Positions 52,790 to 63,993 of a stretch of 64,000 nt of DNA are shown piece after piece (position 1 is the stretch's first letter; each line of letters begins with the position of its first letter). The DNA comes from Thraustochytrium sp. TN22 (lineage: Eukaryota > Sar > Bigyra > Thraustochytrida > Thraustochytriidae): the NCBI GenBank assembly GCA_013306675.1, contig JABLUY010000064.1, positions 90,194 through 154,193 of the forward strand, written 5' to 3'. The translations under genes and the position numbers were made by a program. The notes under the pieces were generated by a model, which saw only the letters and a list, made by a program, of their open reading frames with translations, was not told the DNA's origin and did not search any database.

Positions 52790-54399
52790 GGTTGTTGCCG
52801 CTGCTGCTGTTGCTGTTGCTGCATGGACTGCGTGACTTGCTGCAACTGCGTGTGAAACTCCCGGTGAAGGTTTGCAAGCTGCTCCTGCTCGTGCTGCGGG
52901 ACTTGGTTGGACTTGAGAATATTCTCAATGGTTGTCAGGCGATGCTGCAGGTCCATTTGCAGTTTGACCTGCTGCTCCTGCTCCTGCTGTTGTTGTTGTT
53001 GCTGTTGCTGCTGCTGCTGCTGCTCCTGTTGCTGTTTTTGCTGCTGCTGTTGCTGCTGTTGGATGGACTCGAGCTGAAGCTGCTGATTCTGGTGCTGCTC
53101 GTCGGCCGAACGGCTGTTCTGGAGCAGCTGGAGCATGTCCTTACGGGTGCGCTCGAGAAACTCGTAAAGCGCCTTCTTGATGGGCGGTAGCGTCGCGTAG
53201 CGAATGTTGTCATCCCGGATATGCTCGAAGTTGGTCATGAGCTGGCGAAAGGTGCGCTGCACCTCCATGGCTGAGAGCGCATCGGGCGAAAGGCCGCTAA
53301 AGCACTCATTCTTTTGTAGGCTGTCGGAGATGTTCTGCCAAACCTTCTTGTCGAGGTAAGGCTTCTGCTGGCAGGTCTCCTTGGCGAGGAGCAGCTGTCG
53401 CTCCTCGCTCCAGATGTCGGCGGGCGCCAGGCCAAGCGCACCGGCGTTGGCGCGTTTGCTGGCAACGTCGTCAAGGTCGCCGGGCACCTCGGGCGCCTTG
53501 CGCTTGCGGCCGCCGGGCCCGTCCGCGTCGGCAAGGCCCACGAGGCCGCCATTGCGCTCACCTGAGGCCTGCTGGATGAGCGCGTATGCACGCTCTGCAG
53601 GACTGAGCGCCGCCATGCGTGCCGGCATCATCTTGTCCGTGGCCTCGCCGACCTTGGCGCCTGCCAGAGCGGAGATTCCCTCGAGCTTGGGCAGCTGCAA
53701 AACGGCTGCGGCCGTGGCGGCTGCGATCTCGCTGGCCTCCTTGGCTGCGTCCGCCTTTCTGGACTTTGCCGTCGCGCGCGGCTTCTTGGCCTTGGCGGAC
53801 GCCGGCTTGCGCTTTCCTCCGCGCAGCGGCGGAGTCCCAGCAGGGTCCACCGCCGCGTCCTCCCCCTCGTTGTCCTCGCTGCTCTTCACAGGTTTGGGCG
53901 CCGCGGGCGAAGGCGGCGCCTTGGCCTTGGGCGCCGCGGCTGCAACAGTAGCGGGGGCCTTCTTGCTTCCAGGCGCAGACGGGCCCTCGCCGTCCGCCGC
54001 GGCGTCCTCTTTGGATGCGCCGCGCGTCAGCCGCTTGGAGGCCATCTCGCCGCCCATGGCCTTGTCGGCGCCGTTCGCCTCGGGCTCCTTGGGCTTGTCG
54101 TCCGCGTCCGGCGCGGGCGCCTCCGCGGGCGTCGCGGGCGTCGCTGGCTTCGCGTCCTTGACGGGCTCCTTCTTCTCGGCGCTCTCGTCCGTCTTCTTGG
54201 CCACTTCCTGGCGCTCCTCCTCCGTCAGCTCCTTCTTGGCCTCGGTCTCCTCCTCCTTGGCCTTGTTCGCCTCCTTATCCTCGCTGGCGCCCTTTGGCTC
54301 CTCCTGCGCCTTCTTCGCCTCGTCCGCCTTGGGCGCCGCGCCCTTGTCCACGGCGTCCTCGGCCTTGTCGGCCCCCTTGCCGGAGTCGTCCCCCGCCAT
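51780..54399 (-). CDS. Gln-rich nuclear protein, reading frame broken at a G9 run
   Basis: The ATG at 54399 opens a 638-codon frame ending at 52483. The sequence after the break is equally protein-like in the next frame, ending at 51780. The switch falls on a run of nine G (minus strand; plus C at 52541-52549). Dropping one G gives one 872-aa protein. The first 170 residues are Lys/Glu/Ala-rich and charged. Basic AT-hook-like or NLS segments follow (GGKRKPASAKAKKPRATAKS). A compact Trp/Tyr-containing region (DIWSEERQLLLAKETCQQKP on to about residue 430) could be a small helical, SANT-like domain. Long Gln tracts with interleaved coiled-coil segments follow. It is probably a transcription or chromatin cofactor; I recognise no named family. 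The frameshift may be a sequencing error. Confidence 0.65.
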
Positions 54400-55437
54400 G
54401 ACGCGCAGAGGTACCCGTCCTGCGCGGAGGCCTCAGCCCGCCCTCGCTGCGTCCCCTGCGCAGGCCGCGCAGCGCAGCGCGCTCACGCGCGCACGCGCGC
54501 GCACGCTCTCTCGCGCGCCCGGAGGGCCGGCAGGAGGGATACTCGGGTTGGATGGATGGATGGATGGAATGGATGGATGGATGGATGGATGGATGGAGAA
54601 AAGCAAAGCCCACGAGCGGCCGCGCCCGCCCGGCCGCGCGCAGCCGCCAGCGCCAGCGCCAGCGCTAGCGCCAGCGCCGCCGCCAACGCCGCCGCCGCCG
54701 CCACGCCGCCAACGCCGCTCCGCCGCCGACGCCGCCGCGCTCGGGTCACGGTCTGCCTGCCTGCCTGCCTGCCTGCTTGCTGCGCGCTAACTATCTCCCT
54801 CTCAGGCTGAGTCTGAGTCAGCGTCTGTCTTGTTGCCTGTCAGTGCCGCTGTCTGCCGCCACTTGCCGCGCGACCGCGAGTGAGGGGGTTCGCTCGCGGT
54901 CGCACTGCAGGCCGCGTGGCCCGGCGGCCGGTCACGGTCGCTCGCCCTTGGCACTGCTGCCACTGGCACTGAGCGCTAAAGGGTAGCTAAGTTAGAGCTA
55001 GCTTAGCAAGCTCGGCACGCTCGGTCAGCGATCGACAGTGGCAGACCTGTCGACGGCCTTGGCCTGGGCCCCGAGATGGTAGAGTTTGCAGGTAGTAACC
55101 GCCCGCGGGAAAGTCCTCCGCACTGGCATCGCATCGCAGCTCAGCCCGACGGGTGATGAGCGGGCCGGAGCGGCAGCTGAAAAGAAACGCACGCATGGCA
55201 TGTCATGTCACGTGCCATGTGTCGTGATTTCTTTCCTCGATTCATGGGATGGCTGACTGGCATTGACTTACGTCGCTCTTTCCTTTTTTCTTATCTTTCT
55301 CCCAGCTGGCTGCACATCTAAGATTTACAGCGACGGCGGCGAGTGCACTGGCACTGGCATGGCCAGCGCCCCGGGCGGTGCAGCGCCTGCAGTGCACTGC
55401 AGGCGCCTGCAGGCGGATCACCGGACCACGGGCGGGA
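54400..55437. other. Intergenic region, 1 kb
   Basis: It contains a (GGAT)n array 150 bp upstream of the Gln-rich gene start, short CCTG runs near 54760, and CACTGGCA motifs at 54961, 55346 and 55352. No gene was recognised. Confidence 0.5.
54550..54597. repeat. (GGAT)n microsatellite
   Basis: About 12 tetranucleotide units with one 1-nt interruption. Confidence 0.95.
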
Positions 55438-56691
55438 TCAGGCGCGCTTGGCGCGGGCCGGAGCATTTTGGCTAAGGAGGTACTCGGTGCGCTGCTGGCG
55501 CTCCTCGGGCGAGCGGTGAATCACGACTGCAAGGAGGACCCTGATGCGGCGCTGGTGGTTCTTCTGCCTGCACAGGTGGAGAGCGAGCAGCACGCGGTCT
55601 TCCTCCGGAGTCCAGGGGCCGGTGCTGGGTGCCGCGGGCGACGGCTGGGCCTCTGTTTTGGCGGGTGGCGAGGCAGGCTTCTCGCTGGGCTTGTTGCTGG
55701 TGGACACCTCGCTGTCCTGTTCGCTGGGCTTGATGCTGGTGGACACCTCGGCACCCTTTTCGGTGGCGGTGGCAGTGCTCTTCAAAAAGATGTTGTTGTC
55801 CTCGTCGTCGTCGTCGTCGTCGTCATCGTCGTCATCGTCCGCGTTGAACATGGCGGCGTCGCTCTCGTCGTCGTCGCTGCCGTCGGCGGCCTTGCGCGAC
55901 TTGGTGGGCGACGCCGACCTTTGAGACTTGCTTGGCTTGGCCGTCTTGGAAGGCTTGGCAACGCGGCCACCCTTGGCGCCCGAAGAGGTGCTTGCAGGTG
56001 ATCTGCGACCGGACGCGGTGGACTCGACGTCGGCGCGAGGCTTGGCGCCAGCAACAGCGCCAGTGCCAGCGTCGGCGCGATTTGCAGGGGCTGCCGCAAA
56101 AAAGTTGAGCGTGGTCTGCTTGTAGCCCTGTGGATGGGCCGCGGGCGCCTTGGGGGCGAGCGTCGCTGTGAGTGTCTGCTGCAAGAGCGACTTCTTCTTC
56201 TTGGGCACGAACTCCATGTGGCGCGTGAGCGGGCGCTTGCGCGGGTTGCGCCTGATCTTAAACATGCTGGTCTGCGCCCTCTTGGTGGTCTTGCTGAACA
56301 TCTCGAGGCTCTCCGTCTTGTTGCGGACGCTCATGGGCTTACGCGTATTGGACGTGAGCACGTTCGTGACGGGAACCGCGTTGGGAATTGCGTAGCGCGT
56401 GAGATCCAGACAGGCGCCCGCCTTCAGCGAGTCCGCGATCCACGCTTCGCGCACGTGCATGAAGGCCTGGAAGCGCGGGTCGCCGACCGCGTCCTGCGCC
56501 AGGCCTTCGGCCGCGATGATGACGTCGAGCGTCTCGAGCTGTGTGCGCTTGGGCGGCAGCATGGGCTCCTCGCCCGGCGGCGTCATCTCGCTGGGCGACT
56601 GCACGATGGCCTCCAGTTCCTGCAGGCGCGCCGCGAGCGCCTCGCGGTCGCCCAGGCCATCGGGCAGCACCACGCGAACCTGCTTGAGCAT
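55438..56691 (-). CDS. BRCT and SANT/MYB-like nuclear protein
   Basis: It is a 417-aa protein starting at an ATG at 56691. Residues 1-about 105 fit a single BRCT domain: VRVVLPDGLG at the first strand, TLDVIIAAEG at the usual TH-motif position, and the diagnostic end VREAWIADSLKAGACLDLTRY. A basic segment (RRNPRKRPLTRH, then PKKKK) looks like an NLS. YKQTTLNFFAAAP resembles a PCNA-interacting PIP box but is one residue short. A Ser/Lys-rich part and a 12-residue Asp tract follow. The C-terminus (about 355-410; GPWTPEEDRVLLALHL and HRSPEERQQRTEYLL) fits a SANT/MYB-like fold. BRCT plus MYB recalls telomeric RAP1, but the RAP1 C-terminal domain is not seen. A DNA-repair or telomere role is inferred. 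Confidence 0.7.
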   Translation of the reverse strand: MLKQVRVVLPDGLGDREALAARLQELEAIVQSPSEMTPPGEEPMLPPKRTQLETLDVIIAAEGLAQDAVGDPRFQAFMHVREAWIADSLKAGACLDLTRYAIPNAVPVTNVLTSNTRKPMSVRNKTESLEMFSKTTKRAQTSMFKIRRNPRKRPLTRHMEFVPKKKKSLLQQTLTATLAPKAPAAHPQGYKQTTLNFFAAAPANRADAGTGAVAGAKPRADVESTASGRRSPASTSSGAKGGRVAKPSKTAKPSKSQRSASPTKSRKAADGSDDDESDAAMFNADDDDDDDDDDDDEDNNIFLKSTATATEKGAEVSTSIKPSEQDSEVSTSNKPSEKPASPPAKTEAQPSPAAPSTGPWTPEEDRVLLALHLCRQKNHQRRIRVLLAVVIHRSPEERQQRTEYLLSQNAPARAKRA

Positions 56692-56754
56692 GGCGACCGC
56701 TGTCGCCGCGGCTTCCTCGGCCGCAGGCCGGCCGGAGGGAAGGCGCGCGGAAAG

Positions 56755-56794
<40 letters not shown>

Positions 56795-57883
56795 GAGCTG
56801 CGCGCGCAGACGAGAGGATGATGACTGCCACCGGGCCGTCGTTAGCCTCTTGAAAGTCGCCGGCGGGGCGCCGCCCGCCGCGGCAGGCGCCCCGCATTCC
56901 CGCCGGGGCGCAGAGCAGCAAAGCGCGGCGCGCAGCGGGGTTGTCAGGCCAGTGGCAGTGGCGGAGCTCAGGGCAGGGCATTGCCAGACGTCGACGGGCG
57001 CGGTCAACTGGGGAGGCTGGAGGCTACCAGCCATACCTAACCAAGTTACTGTTAGTGTCGTCAGTTCGTGCTCGTTGACGCGTGCAGGATTGCATGCGGT
57101 CCGTGCGATGCGATCACGGTTACGGTCGGAGGGCCTGGTGGGTGAGTGGCTCGGTCCCGCAACGTGCAAGAAAGGTGAGGCGCAAACGCGAGCGAGGAGG
57201 CGCAGTTCTGGCGCAGTGAGAGCTCGCTCGGTACCAAGGCTAGGCCTGGAGCCTTTTAATTACTGCTTAGTTCGATCGCTACGAGCTGGAGAGCTAGCTA
57301 AAGCTAGAGCTCTCTCTGTTGCTGACGTGCCGTCACGTTGACGCACGGCCCATCCGGGCCCTGCCTCGCTCTAGCTAGAGCTCCTAGCTAGCTAGCTAGC
57401 TCGAGCGAGAGAGAGAGAGCCGGAGCTAGCTCGCTGGCTGACCGCTTTTGAAAAGCGCTTTCGCGTTCGCTTGCTTGCCCGGCCAGCAGAAGAAGCTACG
57501 TCGATGTTGGCCCATCTTGCGCTACGCGGGGCGGATTCAACCTAATCCTTATCCTTACTGCTCATGACACGCGGTGCCAAGCTTCCAAACCTCAGTTAGC
57601 CTAGGCATAGCCCGCACCCTGCCGCCCGCGCCCCGGCGCCCTTTGCCGTTACAGAATTGCGCAGCGAGCCTCCGCAACGGATCTACGCTTGCGACGATGG
57701 CTGCAGTGGGAAGTAAGGCGCGCTCCGACGGGCGCACCCCCCCCCCGGACCCTCATCCACTCCTTGGTCCCCCGCTTGCACCTGGGTCGACTCGAGACGG
57801 CACGGCTCGCATCGTCCGCGAGGTAGTAGCAGACCTTGGACCGCCCGCCCGGCCGCGAGCACCTGCGCTGTGGCGGGTCCGCC
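56692..57883. other. Divergent intergenic region, 1.2 kb
   Basis: (CCG)n at about 56757-56792 precedes the BRCT gene. AGCTAGCT and GAGA words are clustered at about 57290-57425. A C-run near 57738 lies upstream of the ammonium transporter. No gene was recognised. Confidence 0.5.
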
Positions 57884-59832
57884 ATGGCGGACGGCGAGTG
57901 CGCGTACCGTGAGGATGTGGACACGGGCTGGCTCGTGCTGAACGGCATGGTCGTGCTGACGATGTAGGTTGTGAGAGCAGTCGCGCTCGCCGGGCGGCGA
58001 AGAGCCTCGGCAAAGGGCACCGAGTCTAACACGGTAAACGCAGGCAAGCCGGTTTTGCGCTCGTGGAGGCAGGCAGCGTGCGTACGCTCAACTCCGGCAA
58101 CATCCTCTTCAAAAACTTTTCGGACCTCTCGGTTGGTGGCATCGCGTATTGGATGACAGGCTACGCCTTCTCTTATGGAGAGTCGCAGATGGGACTCATC
58201 GGCTCGTCGGAGTTCTTTCCAGACGGCAGCGCCGTGGACCTGGCGCAGTGGTTCTTTCAATTTTCCTTCGCGGCTACAGCAGCGACGATCGACTCGGGGG
58301 CTGTCGTGGAGCGCATGAAGCTGCCCGTGTACATCGGGCTCTCCTTCATGATGACCGCATGGACCTACCCAGTGGTGTGCCACTGGGCCTGGGGCGGCGG
58401 CTGGCTCGCAGAGCTCGGCTACAAGGACTTCGCCGGCACGGGCGTCGTGCACTTGTTGGGCGGGACGTCCGCGTTCTGGTGCACCAAGTTGCTCGGCCCA
58501 CGCATCGGCTTTTTGGGGCGCGAAGTCCCGCCGGAATTCGGCTTCTCGGACGACGAGCTGCGCATCACGTACACGGTGTTCAAGGGCGACGCAGGGAAGA
58601 TCGTCTTTGGCGCTCTTGTCCTCATGTTCGGCTGGTACGGCTTTAACTGCGGCAGTTCGCTGCAGATCTCCGGAGATGGACAGGTCGTGGTTGGCCGTGT
58701 CGCCTTCACCACGACGCTCGGCGCGTGCTTCGGGTCCTTCGTCGGCAGCGCCTACTCCATCTACCGCAAGCAGTACGCGCACCCGACACTGTGCAGCATG
58801 GGTATGCTTGCGGGCCTGGTGTCCATCACGGGCGCACCGGACACCTTGTCGGGGTTCGGCGCGGCAGCGGCGGGTGCGCTGGGAGCCGTTCTCTGCGTTG
58901 TGGGTCATGACAAGCTCGCCGATTGGGGCATCGACGACCCGGTCGGCGTGGTCGGCGTGCACTTCGTCGCTGGCGTTTGGGGCACCATGGTGCCTGCGCT
59001 CTTTCAGACCGGCCTGCCTTGCGGGGGTGAGGCCAGCACCTTGGGGCTCTTTTACGGAGGCGGCTTCCATCTGCTCGGTATCCAGCTCATCGGGATCATC
59101 GCCATCATCGTCTGGGCCAGCCTCAATACGCTCTTCTTCTATACAGTCATGGAGCGCGTCTGCGGCGTCGAGATGCGCGTGTCGCCGCTGCAGGAGCTCG
59201 TCGGTAATGATGTCGTCGAGCACGGCGAGGACGCCTTCGCGCAGCTCAAGGCGCTGCGCGAATTCCAGCTCGTCCTCAAAAGCATGGCCCGAACGGCAAA
59301 CCAGCAAAATCCGCCCAAGGCTCGCGTTGCGATCCGCCCGGCGGCCATTACGCCTGTACAGCGCTCGTCCAGGACCACTAAGCCAGGCACCGCTCGTACT
59401 GCTCGTGGCAGCATCGTCGAGGAGATTCCCAACTTTCCGGCCGTCGTCTCCGACATTTGGGGCGAAAGCAGCGAGGAAGATAACGATGAACAGGATGACC
59501 ATGAAGAAGGCGGGAGCTCCGGCAGCACTGATGCTGATGAGCAAGACGAGACCGCCAGGCAGGTCGCGAGCTCCAAGCCCAGTGCCAGATTAAGCGCCAG
59601 ATCGAGCGCGACGAGTTCGCCGCAATCTGGAGCCGCCTCCTTTTCGCACCCTCGTCAGGTCCGCTTTGGGTCAAATCCCACCGGCGGGTCGAGTACTGGC
59701 ACCGCCTCGCGACCGAGCATAGGCTTACCGCCAACCACCATGACCAAAGCGGGAACTCCTGCTGCCTCCCCCGAAACTCGCGAAGGCGCCAGCCCTCCGA
59801 GTCAGGTCCTCTTCGAGACGTCTGACTCATGA
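57884..59832 (+). CDS. AMT-family ammonium transporter, two exons
   Basis: I model it as join(57884..57963,58044..59832), 622 aa. It moves ammonium across the plasma membrane. Splicing an 80-nt GT-AG intron rebuilds the first membrane helix and the family signature exactly: DTGWLVLNGMVVLTM joins QAGFALVEAGSVRTLN. Without it the helix is lost. Further hallmarks are WTYPVVCHWAWGGGWLA, DFAGTGVVHLLGGTSAF and VGVVGVHFVAGVWGTM, which carry the two pore histidines, and the end of the core near ELVGNDVVEHGEDAFAQL. The remaining about 200 residues are an unusual long hydrophilic tail, first basic, then acidic (SSEEDNDEQDDHEE), then Ser/Thr-rich. In other AMTs the cytoplasmic tail gates the trimer, so this one may be regulatory. 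Confidence 0.93.
57964..58043 (+). other. Spliceosomal intron in ammonium transporter gene
   Basis: It starts GTAGGT, ends ACGCAG and is 80 nt long. The split codon AT|G restores the AMT signature (TM joined to QAGFALVEAG). This is the strongest splice call in the window. Confidence 0.85.
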
Positions 59833-59890
59833 CAACGTCTTGACGTCGCTGTGCGTCAACCACCTCCTCGCGTCGCTGACACCAGGCAGC

Positions 59891-59930
<40 letters not shown>

Positions 59931-60603
59931 CTGGAGCCTCTTCGCCCGCCTGGTTACAAGACTATCGGTTCATCAATTCCTTCCTCGCAATCAGCTCCTT
60001 GTCAGCCCCTTGCAGTGCTGCCAGGCAGCCAGTGACAGGTGGCTCCTGTGCGCCAAAGCGTGCTCCCGAGCCGCTGAGCATGGGCGAGATGTGCCTCACA
60101 ATCTGCCCGCGCGGGCGCGGGAACTCGGGAGACGGACAGTCGTGCAAGTGCGGCTTGCGCCTGGACGCAAGAGCAGAATGGCGCGAAAAGCCCTTGTGCC
60201 CCCTTCGCGCCCTTGTCAGAGGCGCTCTGCCCACTGGCAGAGCGCCCTTCGCGAAGCGAGAACACACGCGGGCGGAAACAGCCCGGATCGCCCCGCGTTC
60301 TCGAAGTTCGAAGGGGCAAGGCCTGGTCGTTGGGCGAGATGAACGCAAATCCTGAATCGGAGCGTGGACGAGACCTAGAGCAAGAGGCAAGCGCCAGCGC
60401 CGGCGCGGCAAGCGAGCGGGCGCGGGCGCGGGCAAGCGAGCGGGAGCGGAGCAGCAGCGCAGCGCAGCGCAGCGCAGCGCAGCGCAGCGCAGCGCAGCGC
60501 GGCGCGGCGCAGCGCGACGCGGCACGGCGCGGCGCGGAGCGGCGATTACCGAGTCGGCGGGCAGGGCCGGCCGGGTCCTGCAGGCAGGCCTGGGCGAGGG
60601 AGC
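59833..60603. promoter_or_regulatory. Upstream region of RING gene with GGCA and GCGCA repeats
   Basis: (GGCA)n at 59891-59931 lies just after the AMT stop. A CACTGGCA motif is at 60232. A GCGCA pentanucleotide array (about 60452-60500) is followed by GGCGC variants to about 60540, ending 60 bp before the RING start. Confidence 0.45.
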
Positions 60604-61259
60604 ATGGAGACGCAGCAGGTGCAGGGGGCGCAGCAGCCCGCGCAGCCGCGCATGATGTTCGTGACGATCGTTTTGCCGCACGGAGGTGCGGAGGCGGCGG
60701 CACGGGGCCAAGAGGGCGCACCACCGGCGCCGCGAGCGGCGCTGGACAAGCTGGCGAGGAGCAAGGTGGGCGACGAGGGGTGCCCCGTGTCGAGCGCGGC
60801 GGCTGAGGACCCTGCCGAATGCCCGACGTGCAGTGTGTGCTTGAGTTCGTTCGAGAAGGACGAGGAACTCGTGCAGCTGCCGTGCAAGCATGTTTTCCAC
60901 GATCAATGCGTGACGACATGGCTTGAGCGCCATAACTCATGCCCGAACTGCCGCAAGGCCATCCCAGTGGAGAGTAGCGCGAGCGTGGCGGACGCACAGC
61001 AGCCGCACGAGCAGCAGCAGCAGCAGCAGCAGCAGCCACAGCAGCAGCAGCCACAGCAGTCGCAGCCGCAGCAACAGGGTCAGGCTGCCGGTTCGCCGCC
61101 GGACGCGCAAGCTGCCGCGGCCGCTAGGGCCATGGCCGAGGCGCTCATGCAGCAGTACATGGCGTCCTTCTCGGAAGCCATGGCGGGGCTTTTCGAACAG
61201 CAGCTGCAGCAGCAGCAGCAGCCTGCTGAAGAAGCGCAGGCACAGGCGCGAGCGCACGT

Positions 61260-61295
<36 letters not shown>

Positions 61296-62004
61296 TGACC
61301 AGCAGGTCTCCTCCGTGGAGCGACCAGCGACTAGCGCTGCGCCTGCCTTGGGCCTGTCTAGGGACAGTAGCTTTGCCGAGGGTCTGCGCCGCGCCTTTGC
61401 CGCGCGGCCCGCGACGACAGCGAATCGCGCTCGCACCACACCGGCATCAGGCATGCGCCGTCGCGCGGCCTCACAGGCGAGCGAGGGCATCTCAAGTCAG
61501 AGCAGCTTTGCGGAAGGCCTGCGTCGCGCCTTCGCGTCGCGCCCGTCGACTACGGCGGCCGCGGCCACACCCTCGGACGCTGCGAGCGCTGCGGACGGCA
61601 TCTCCAGGCAGAGCAGCTTCGCCGAGGGTCTGCGGCGCGCCTTTGGCGGGCCGCGTCCCTCGCGTGAGACTGTTGCGCATCGGCGCAGCGCCGCCACAGC
61701 CGCAGCCCAGCACCAGCACCAGCACCAGCCACCAGCGGCCGCGGCTGCCTCAGGGCCGTACTTTCACTGGCTTCAGCCGCTCGCGCAGTCCTTTGACATG
61801 ACGACACCTGCGGCACGCGCGGCGACCTCGGCCGCTGCGGCAGCCGCCTCCTCCTCTTCCTCCTCGTCCTTCTCCTCGTCCGCGTCTTCTTCCACGTCCT
61901 CTTCCGCAGCTGTTCGGAGCCGGGCTTTTCCGTCGTCACCTGCGAGACCCGACGCGAAGCGCCGGCGGACGGGAAGCCTGGCGAGCAGCGGCGCAGAGGA
62001 CCCA

Positions 62005-62041
<37 letters not shown>

Positions 62042-62169
62042 GCGCAGAGCTGATGGCGTGTTCCGTGCCGACTTTAAAGCGCCTGCTGCAGCGCTTTGGC
62101 GTGGACTATTCGCGCTGCGTGGAGAAGGCTGAGCTTGTAGACCTACTCCTGCACCAGCGCCAGACTTAG
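60604..62169 (+). CDS. RING-H2 E3 ubiquitin ligase-like protein with SAP-like tail
   Basis: It is a 521-aa protein. The RING-H2 finger is intact: C76-x2-C79-x14-C94-x-H96-x2-H99-x2-C102-x10-C113-x2-C116, with QLPCKHVFHDQCV, so it should act as a ubiquitin E3. Gln tracts follow at about 135-160 and 200-235. The motif SSFAEGLRRAF occurs three times, near residues 255, 299 and 337, each after a short (L/I)S-x2 lead and before an Ala/Arg/Pro/Ser-rich spacer. A Ser-rich region precedes the final 38 residues (VPTLKRLLQRFGVDYSRCVE and KAELVDLLL), which fit a SAP-like helical domain as in MANF/ARMET and some RING proteins. The substrate is unknown. The triple motif may be a docking or phospho-site array. 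Confidence 0.82.
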
Positions 62170-62246
62170 TTATGAGAGCGAGCGACACAGCTAGGGCCCA
62201 GGCAGCCATCAGCGGCCTGCTATAGCCGCCTGCCGCCGTCCTCAGC

Positions 62247-62530
62247 TCGAGCCAAGCTCGAATTGTAGATAACTTGAAACTGAACTGTGATTATGTATCA
62301 CGTTACTTCAGCATCAAAGAACCAAACGAACGGCGCGCGTCCCTCGCGACCACGGCGGCCTGCTCGTCTCCGGCGGCCTGCCAGTGCGAGCCTCACATCA
62401 ACTCAACTCGTTCGAGCCAAGCTCGAATTCAGGCAACTGAACTGTGATGATGTATCAACACGTTACTTCAGCATCAAAGAACCAAACGAACGGCGCGCGT
62501 CCCTCGCGACCACGGCGGCCTGCTCGTCTC
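62247..62530. repeat. Direct repeat, about 120 bp x 2
   Basis: 62247-62370 and 62412-62530 share an almost identical block, notably the roughly 70-bp part that ends in ctgctcgtctc. They are separated by about 41 bp, with small indels near the start of each copy. Confidence 0.88.
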
Positions 62531-63940
62531 GCCGCTCGCGCCGGCGCGCCGGCGCGCTCGCTGCCACCGCTCGCGCTGCGCCGCGCGGCGCGCTCTTGAC
62601 TCACTGTGTGGCAGGCTGGCAGCGGCCGCCGTGACCACCACTGACTCTGCAGTCAGTGAACGCCGCCGCCGTGGTCTCACAACTTACCACGACGCGCTCC
62701 GACATTCCGACGGCAATCACAACACGCAACCGCAAGGCGAGAGCTCTGAGCTCTCGCCGGCCAGGGACGCCGTCCGGACTGGCTGGCCGACAGACAACAG
62801 CAGCCGCCTGCGCAAGTGCTGTGAGTGAGTGATGCCCGCGCAGCCGCTGTGCTGAGCTGCTGCTCTCACGCTCAGCAGCAGCCTGCAGTAGTGCCAAACT
62901 CGAAGCTGCCGCCGGGGCAGTCTCAGCTTCGACTCAAGCGGCCTCCCGGACAACCCCCGAAGCGGCCGCCGCCAGGCCTTGGATGCGCCTCGATTCTCGC
63001 CGCCACTCGCTCGGGCAGCCCCCGCAGCCGGGCCGCAGGGACTGCCAGTGACTTACTTGCCAGTGCCTGATGGCGGCACTGGGATGCCCATTGTCCGCAC
63101 ACTGGAGGAATCCCCAAACAAGCGCGGGAAACCCGGAGAAAGGCAGGGAAGGCAGGCAGACACTGCCGCTTGCCACTGGCCACTGTGGGTGGGCCTGCCT
63201 CCTGCGGTGCCGGTCGGCCCAAGCTGGCTCGCCTCCCGGCCACGCCGCGGGCTCAGGCTCCGAGTCCGGCGGCTGCACAACTTGAAGGCCACGGCGGCCG
63301 CCGCCAGGCCCTCGTCGCGCGAGCGCACGTGGCCCCTGGCCAGTGGCTTGGCGCGCTCGGCACGGCTCGGCCGGCCGGCGGGAGGACGGTGGATTGACTG
63401 GAGACAAGCAGGCGCGCGGCTGCGCTGGGCGCGCCGGGGAGAACGCCGTCCGCCGCAGCCCGCCGCAGGACGCCCGCGCGGCCACGGTGCACGCCCACTC
63501 GTGCGGCGGCCCTGGCACTGGCAGCGCACGGCGGCGAGCCCGCGCGCGCGCGGCGCGGTCACGGCACTGGCAGCTACCAGGCTGCACCTCCCGCGCGGCC
63601 GCGTCGCGCGGGCCGGCGCGCGCGCGGGCGCAGCGAGCTTGGCAAGCCGCGGGTCGCGGCGGGGACCGCGGGCCGCAGCGCAGCCGCAGCCTGGCGGTCC
63701 ACTCGGCCGCCTGCCTCAGCAGCCGCACCGGCACGGCACTGGCAGTGGGCGCCGGCGGAAAGAAAGAAAAGCAGGAACTTGGAGACGAGGCACTTGAAGC
63801 CCTGCCAGCCAGGCAAGCGCGCAAGCGCGGAAAAGCGGTCTGCGCTCGAAAGCGGAGTCACGCTCGAGTCGACGGGCAGGCACTGGCAGCAGTGCAGGCA
63901 GGCAGGCTGAGCAAAAGCGAAACTATCAGGAGAGCGGCGT

Positions 63941-63942
63941 GC

Positions 63943-63993
<51 letters not shown>

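Noticed and set aside
53381-54790. 469-codon Ser/Ala-rich plus-strand frame
   Set aside because: It is the antisense of the Lys/Glu/Ala-rich part of the Gln-rich gene and runs through the GGAT repeat. There are no motifs.
56140-56160. Canonical PCNA-interacting PIP box in the BRCT protein (coding region near here)
   Set aside because: QTTLNFF lacks one residue of the Q-x2-h-x2-aromatic-aromatic spacing, so it is only called PIP-like.
57649-59544. 631-codon open frame on the minus strand
   Set aside because: It is antisense to the ammonium transporter, whose plus-strand frame carries all AMT motifs. Long antisense frames are expected at this GC content.
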